Source of the DNA: Stromatinia cepivora
Taxonomy: Eukaryota; Ascomycota; Leotiomycetes; Helotiales; Sclerotiniaceae
Length of the DNA: 64,000 nucleotides
Direction of reading: 5' to 3'
Assembly (NCBI GenBank): GCA_014898415.1
Contig: RCTD01000005.1
Location: 124,001-188,000, forward strand
The notes under the pieces were generated by a model, which was not told the DNA's origin, made no database searches, and saw nothing but the letters and a program-made list of their open reading frames with translations. Shown here one piece after another: positions 59,561 through 64,000 of the stretch (positions within the stretch are counted from its first letter, which is position 1; each line of letters opens with the position of its first letter). The position numbers and the translations under genes were made by a program.

Positions 59561-62260
59561 CTTCTTTATTGAGGATATCCTATTCGATTCTTTTAGACTA
59601 TTAATCCTAACATTTTCTTGAACCTTTCGAAAGCAATCCTTATATAAAACTTCATCATTCTATTAACAATTATATTATATATATTGATATAATTAATAAC
59701 GATTTTTTCCTTTTCTATCAAATCTTTAATGAAATGATAATTAATATCTATATATTTGGATTATTTATACAAATATAGATTCTTGATTAAAATTAAAGTA
59801 TTTTGATTATCATTAAATATCTGAACTGTATCTTCGTTTTTTCCAATATAATTTGATCTGAATAAATCTTTAAGTATTTATACAATCCATTTTTTTGTTT
59901 GATGAATATTACTATTACAATATATTCTGATTCTATATTAGAAATAATTATAAATATTTGTTTCTTGTTAGTCTACGATATAAAATCTTTGTAGAATATT
60001 ACAACTCCTTTTGAAATACTTTTCCGATTATATTTATCATTTGTTTGATCTGTATTTATATATACTTTTATTGTATTGTCAAATATATTGTATTCTTTGT
60101 AGATATTAGATTATACTTTTTTTGATCCGAATCATAACTTTTATTTAATTATTGATTATAAATATCATATTAGATTCTTCAAAGCTATAATATAATGTTT
60201 TATTGGTTTTATTATAAATTATAAAAGTCTTTCAATTGAGAATACTATATTTAATCGAATATATATTATTGAATGAATTATATTTCCTATTTGTTGTTGA
60301 TATTCATTTATATCTACTAATTCATCATTATTGATTATTGACCGGAGATAAATATAATCCATTATTGGTAGTTTCTTAATTTGATATTGTTTATATATAA
60401 TATTATATTTGGTTAATATAATATTGAGATATTCTTTTTGATCTATAATTAATGTATATATTTTTTTATTACAAATAATTCTAACATTTAGGATTTTATT
60501 AATCTCCTTTAGATTCTTGATATTAAAACAGACCGATAGTTTTTCATCGAATCAAATGATTTGTAATGATATATACGATACAATAACGATATCGTCGATA
60601 TATACTAATAATATTATATTATAATCTTTGGATATATATAGATATAGGTTTATCAAATTTTGTACAAAATCTATATTTAAAAGCTTTTTCTTCAATAGTA
60701 AATTCTAGTTTTTTTCAATTTGCTTCAAATTATATAAGCTTCATAAAGCTTGTAATATATGTCCCTTTTTGATTTTAATATTTTAGAGTAGTTCGAAATA
60801 GATTTTTTCTTTCAAATATGATTCGATAAAGGCATTTTTGATATCGAAATATAAATATTCTAAATTTTCTTTTACGATAATAATTAGGAATAATCTGAAT
60901 ATATCTAGCTTTATTATTAATACAAATATTTCGTTATAATCCTTTTTTAGTATTTAATTGAATCTTCGAATTATTAATTTTGCTTTGAATTATTCTATTT
61001 TATTATCCTTGATCTTAATTATAAATATTTATTTCGTTGAAACCAGATTACTTCTTTTAGGGAATATATATTCTTCCCAAATATTATTTTGAATCAAAAA
61101 TATAATTTCCTTTTGAATAACTTCCTTTCATTTTTCAGAGTATTTTCGATCCGATATTACTTCCTTATAAATTCTTGGTATTTTGATTCCCAGAATTTCT
61201 TTGATTGAATATACTATATTTTCTATATTATTTATATCTATTAACAAAATCATAAAATCTAAAACGATCTTATTTTTAATATAAAGGTTTATTTTGTAAA
61301 TAATTGGAATTATAATTATAATATGTTCTACATTTTCTTGAGTTTTGGTTTATATAAATATCGCAATCAATATCCTTATAATTTTGCTTTCCCGTTTTTT
61401 TTCAGGATTTTGTTTTATATCTTTTTTCCGTTTTCGTATTAAATATTTTGGGGGTTCGTCTTTAAGATTCATTTTATTTTTTTGTTCGATTTTAGATAAT
61501 TATAGATTTACTTTGTTTTTTGATTTTACTGAAATAGATTTATTAATAAAATTTAAAATAATCTTAAATTTTGCTCCCAATACAGATTCAGGATTTAGAA
61601 AAGTTGATTTTTGGACTAGATCTTTTGAAATAATGAATTCGATATCTAAAGTATCTTTGGAAAAAGATTCTTGATTTGTTTTCTGAATATTGCTATCTTT
61701 ATCTTTATTATATATTAATATTGATATATCTAATTTACTTAGTTTCAATTTGATAATTGGGGTATTTAATATAATCATTGAATTCGATATAATATCTATT
61801 AAAGAGAATATTTAAAATGAAGATAATACAAATATCGTATTTGATATTGAGGATAAAGAAGATACTTTATTTGCTATTGATCTATTATAAGATTTTCGAT
61901 TTGGTTTTATATTCTTTATTCCTTATAAATCTAATTCATAATTTCTTAATTTAAAATTCAAATCTTTTTTTCGATGAGATTCATTTATAATTATTCTATT
62001 TGATCAAAATATATAATCTAATTTTGAAGAATACACTTTGATATATTTATTCATAATTTTTAAGTATTCTAGAAATATATCGATTCTCGAAATATTCTAC
62101 AATTTGTTATATTTCTACCCTTTCGAAATAATCTTAGAATTAATATAAATATAACATTTGCTCCCCCAAACTTTATATATCTTTATATCTAATATTATAT
62201 TTATAAAAACTTCTATAGAGAATCAATCTATTTTGTTTATATTAAAATCAATACTAATAC
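59395..62260 (-). mobile_element. Ty1/copia family A, copy 2, interrupted
   Basis: Starts with a 166-bp LTR (59395-59560) identical in layout to copy 1 at 38077 and runs collinear with it up to 62260, where a different LTR element is inserted. The reverse-transcriptase box YIDD is intact in this copy (catalytic Asp pair at 60591-60596, minus strand), unlike copy 1. Many stops remain. Confidence 0.87.
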
Positions 62261-62550
62261 TGTGAAAGAGGTAGGTCGAGATACGTGCGTCCCGATAGCA
62301 CGCTGTGAGGGGAAATGGGAATTGGAATTGATCAGATTACATTGTAAAGGCTTCAAGTAGTAAAACTAATAGGTTTAGATAATGATTTGGATTGTGCACA
62401 AATGGGGTACAAAAAGATTAGTGGAAAACGATTGATTTCTTTCAAGAAAAGGGGAGCAAAGCCCTCTCTTATATCTAACTACGAAGAGTTATATGATCAT
62501 ATGACTACGAACTAGTTACATATTAGGCCTTGATATCCTAACTTTCTTAT
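62261..62550 (-). repeat. Putative 3' LTR of gypsy family B
   Basis: About 290 bp between the sharp junction with copia sequence at 62260/62261 and the polypurine tract. The plus strand begins TGTGAAAGAGGTAGG. The inner boundary is uncertain by a few bases. Confidence 0.65.
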
Positions 62551-62727
62551 ATCCTTCCCCTCCCTAGAACATATATTCTATCTGGTTTTAGGATAGTTAT
62601 AAAAGATAAAAACCAAAAAAATCAAAAAACAATTAGGCTAGGGAAAGCCAATTAGAATATCAGCAAATTAGGGCAATAAACAATTTTTAAAACTATCTTA
62701 AAAAAACAATATACTCCAGATTCTCAT

Positions 62728-63780
62728 TGATCCAAATCTGCTTCTGTTGTCTCTTTACCAAATTCAATAGAAATTTCAAATTCCTGAGAAGTATCCTCAT
62801 TGTCCTCTCCATCTCCGGCCTTTCTTGAACATTTCGCTGGACGTTTTGCAACGAATTTTGTACTTGTAATCAGACTTTTTGATGATTCTTGAATACAACT
62901 TGAATAACGAGTAAGGATTTTTGGTGTTACAGATTCTTATTCAGTACTAAAAAAATGATCCTTTCTTTTATTGTTAGATCTCATAAAAGGCTTCCTTACT
63001 AGAAAACGATTTATCTATTCTCCACCTGACTCATAACCTGTATTAGGGATTGAAACGGTACCTTGTATTTTAAAAAATCCAACTAAAAACAGACTGGATG
63101 GCATTGCAAATTGGTTCTGAATCGATTCTCGCCCTACAACTTCTTTTCCTTTTCCAATAAACTTCTTTGATGTAGATTGAGGTTTTTTAGTAGGGGATTC
63201 TCTACCAATTAGATTCACGACCTTCTAATTGCTAGCGTTTTTTCTGTTAGGGAATTCATTATCTTCGAGATTCTTATCATGAAGAGCTTCTTGTTTTTGT
63301 AAAGGTGTATTATAATTTGCAAATAATGATCGATCTCCCTATTGCTTTTCCTTGTCTTGAAACACTTCAAATTGGGTGGCCAGATCTGTCATTGCAAGAT
63401 TATGCTATCGTTTATACCAGAGCTCGAATTCATTATCGTTGGTTTCGAGCAATCTGTTTGCTATTCCCTTTACAATATTAGAATCCCAAGATAAGTATCC
63501 TAAAAGGGCCATAGAAAGATGATCTCGTGGGACAAAATTTATGCTCACTACCGGATCTATCCGCAACGAGTTCAGGTCTGCGATGATCGAATTATCAATA
63601 TCTTTTTTATATTCCTTGTCAATATCGTTTGAGGCAGTTCATGGTCGTTGTGACAGGGCATCTGCAACAGTGTTTTTGTTTCCAGGAATATATTTAACAT
63701 CAAAGTCGAAAAGTTTAATCCAAATAATCCATCTTGTAATCAAAGTATTAGGTAAATCTATAACTATTCTATTTAGTTGA
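62728..63780 (-). pseudogene. Pol C-terminus of gypsy family B: RNase H end plus about 300-residue tail
   Basis: From 63780 downward: LPNTLITRWIIWIKLFDFDV and KYIPGNKNTVADALSQRP, the standard end of gypsy RNase H. The same frame then continues for about 300 codons with only about six stops, one directly after the RNase H end and several consistent with CAG/CAA-to-TAG/TAA or TGG changes. Pieces: SINFVPRDHLSMALLGYLSW, KKPQSTSKKFIGKGKEVVGRE, FVAKRPAKCSRKAGDGEDNED. The tail is Lys/Ser-rich, then acidic. It has no HHCC finger or DDE integrase block, which in usual gypsy order should follow RNase H. Confidence 0.65.
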
Positions 63781-64000
63781 ATTATAAGTATATTTGTATT
63801 AGTTTCTAAAAGGAAATAAATACCATAAAAATCTCTTTTGCATTTTTGTAGAACTTTGAATATTCCTTTGTATTCTCTTTTAATGGTATTATAATTTCGT
63901 TCAATATAATTTTATATACTATTCTTATATTTAACAACAATGCAAGATTTATCATTATATATTTGATCTAGAACAGTTCCCTATTCTATCAAGCTAGTAT

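Larger units (their letters stand above)
62261..64000 (-). mobile_element. Ty3/gypsy-like element of a second family (family B), partial, less degraded
   Basis: Inserted in the copia copy. On the minus strand the 3' LTR is 62261-about 62550 (ending CTCTTTCACA), preceded by a polypurine tract (AGGGAGGGGAAGGA) at about 62552-62566. Upstream of it lies a long tail reading frame and the end of an RNase H domain. GC content is visibly higher than in neighbouring elements and stops are sparse, so this is the youngest layer of the nest. Its 5' part lies beyond the window. Confidence 0.78.

Overview
The window looks like nuclear DNA of a filamentous ascomycete. Genes have short introns with TACTAAT/GCTAAC branch points, and the gene content is fungal: a secreted intradiol dioxygenase, a secreted chorismate mutase and many 2EXR-domain paralogues. 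Islands of ordinary composition alternate with very AT-rich blocks. Those blocks are old transposons whose paired LTRs differ almost only by C-to-T and G-to-A changes, the footprint of repeat-induced point mutation (RIP). A plant-associated member of the Leotiomycetes would fit, but that is inference; no taxonomic marker is present.

Layout. 1-6.4 kb: the 3' end of an N-acetylglucosamine-6-phosphate deacetylase gene, a broken secreted intradiol dioxygenase gene and an intact secreted chorismate mutase gene. 7.7-34.2 kb: six insertions of one hAT DNA-transposon family, each flanked by an 8-bp target duplication. One is a 6.4-kb relic that still encodes a recognisable transposase; five are non-autonomous. 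One of these carries a complete 7-kb Ty3/gypsy LTR element (19,047-26,093) and another carries a 1.8-kb Fot1/pogo-like element. 37.9-44.1 kb: a 0.8-kb Fot1-like element holding a complete 5.5-kb Ty1/copia element. 51.6-64 kb: a nest at least four layers deep. A copia-type element is split inside its integrase by a 1.8-kb short LTR element, then cut by a second copy of the 7-kb gypsy family, which is cut by a second copy of the 5.5-kb copia family, which is cut by a different Ty3/gypsy element running off the window.

Seven 2EXR-domain genes lie among the transposons (about 8.5, 17, 32, 35, 37, 46.5 and 49 kb). Four are open over their full length (288-344 aa) and three carry frameshifts and/or nonsense codons. 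This dispersed, partly decaying cluster is the main gene-level theme. The secreted chorismate mutase is the most functionally suggestive single gene. No tRNA, rRNA, CRISPR or bacterial features were found.
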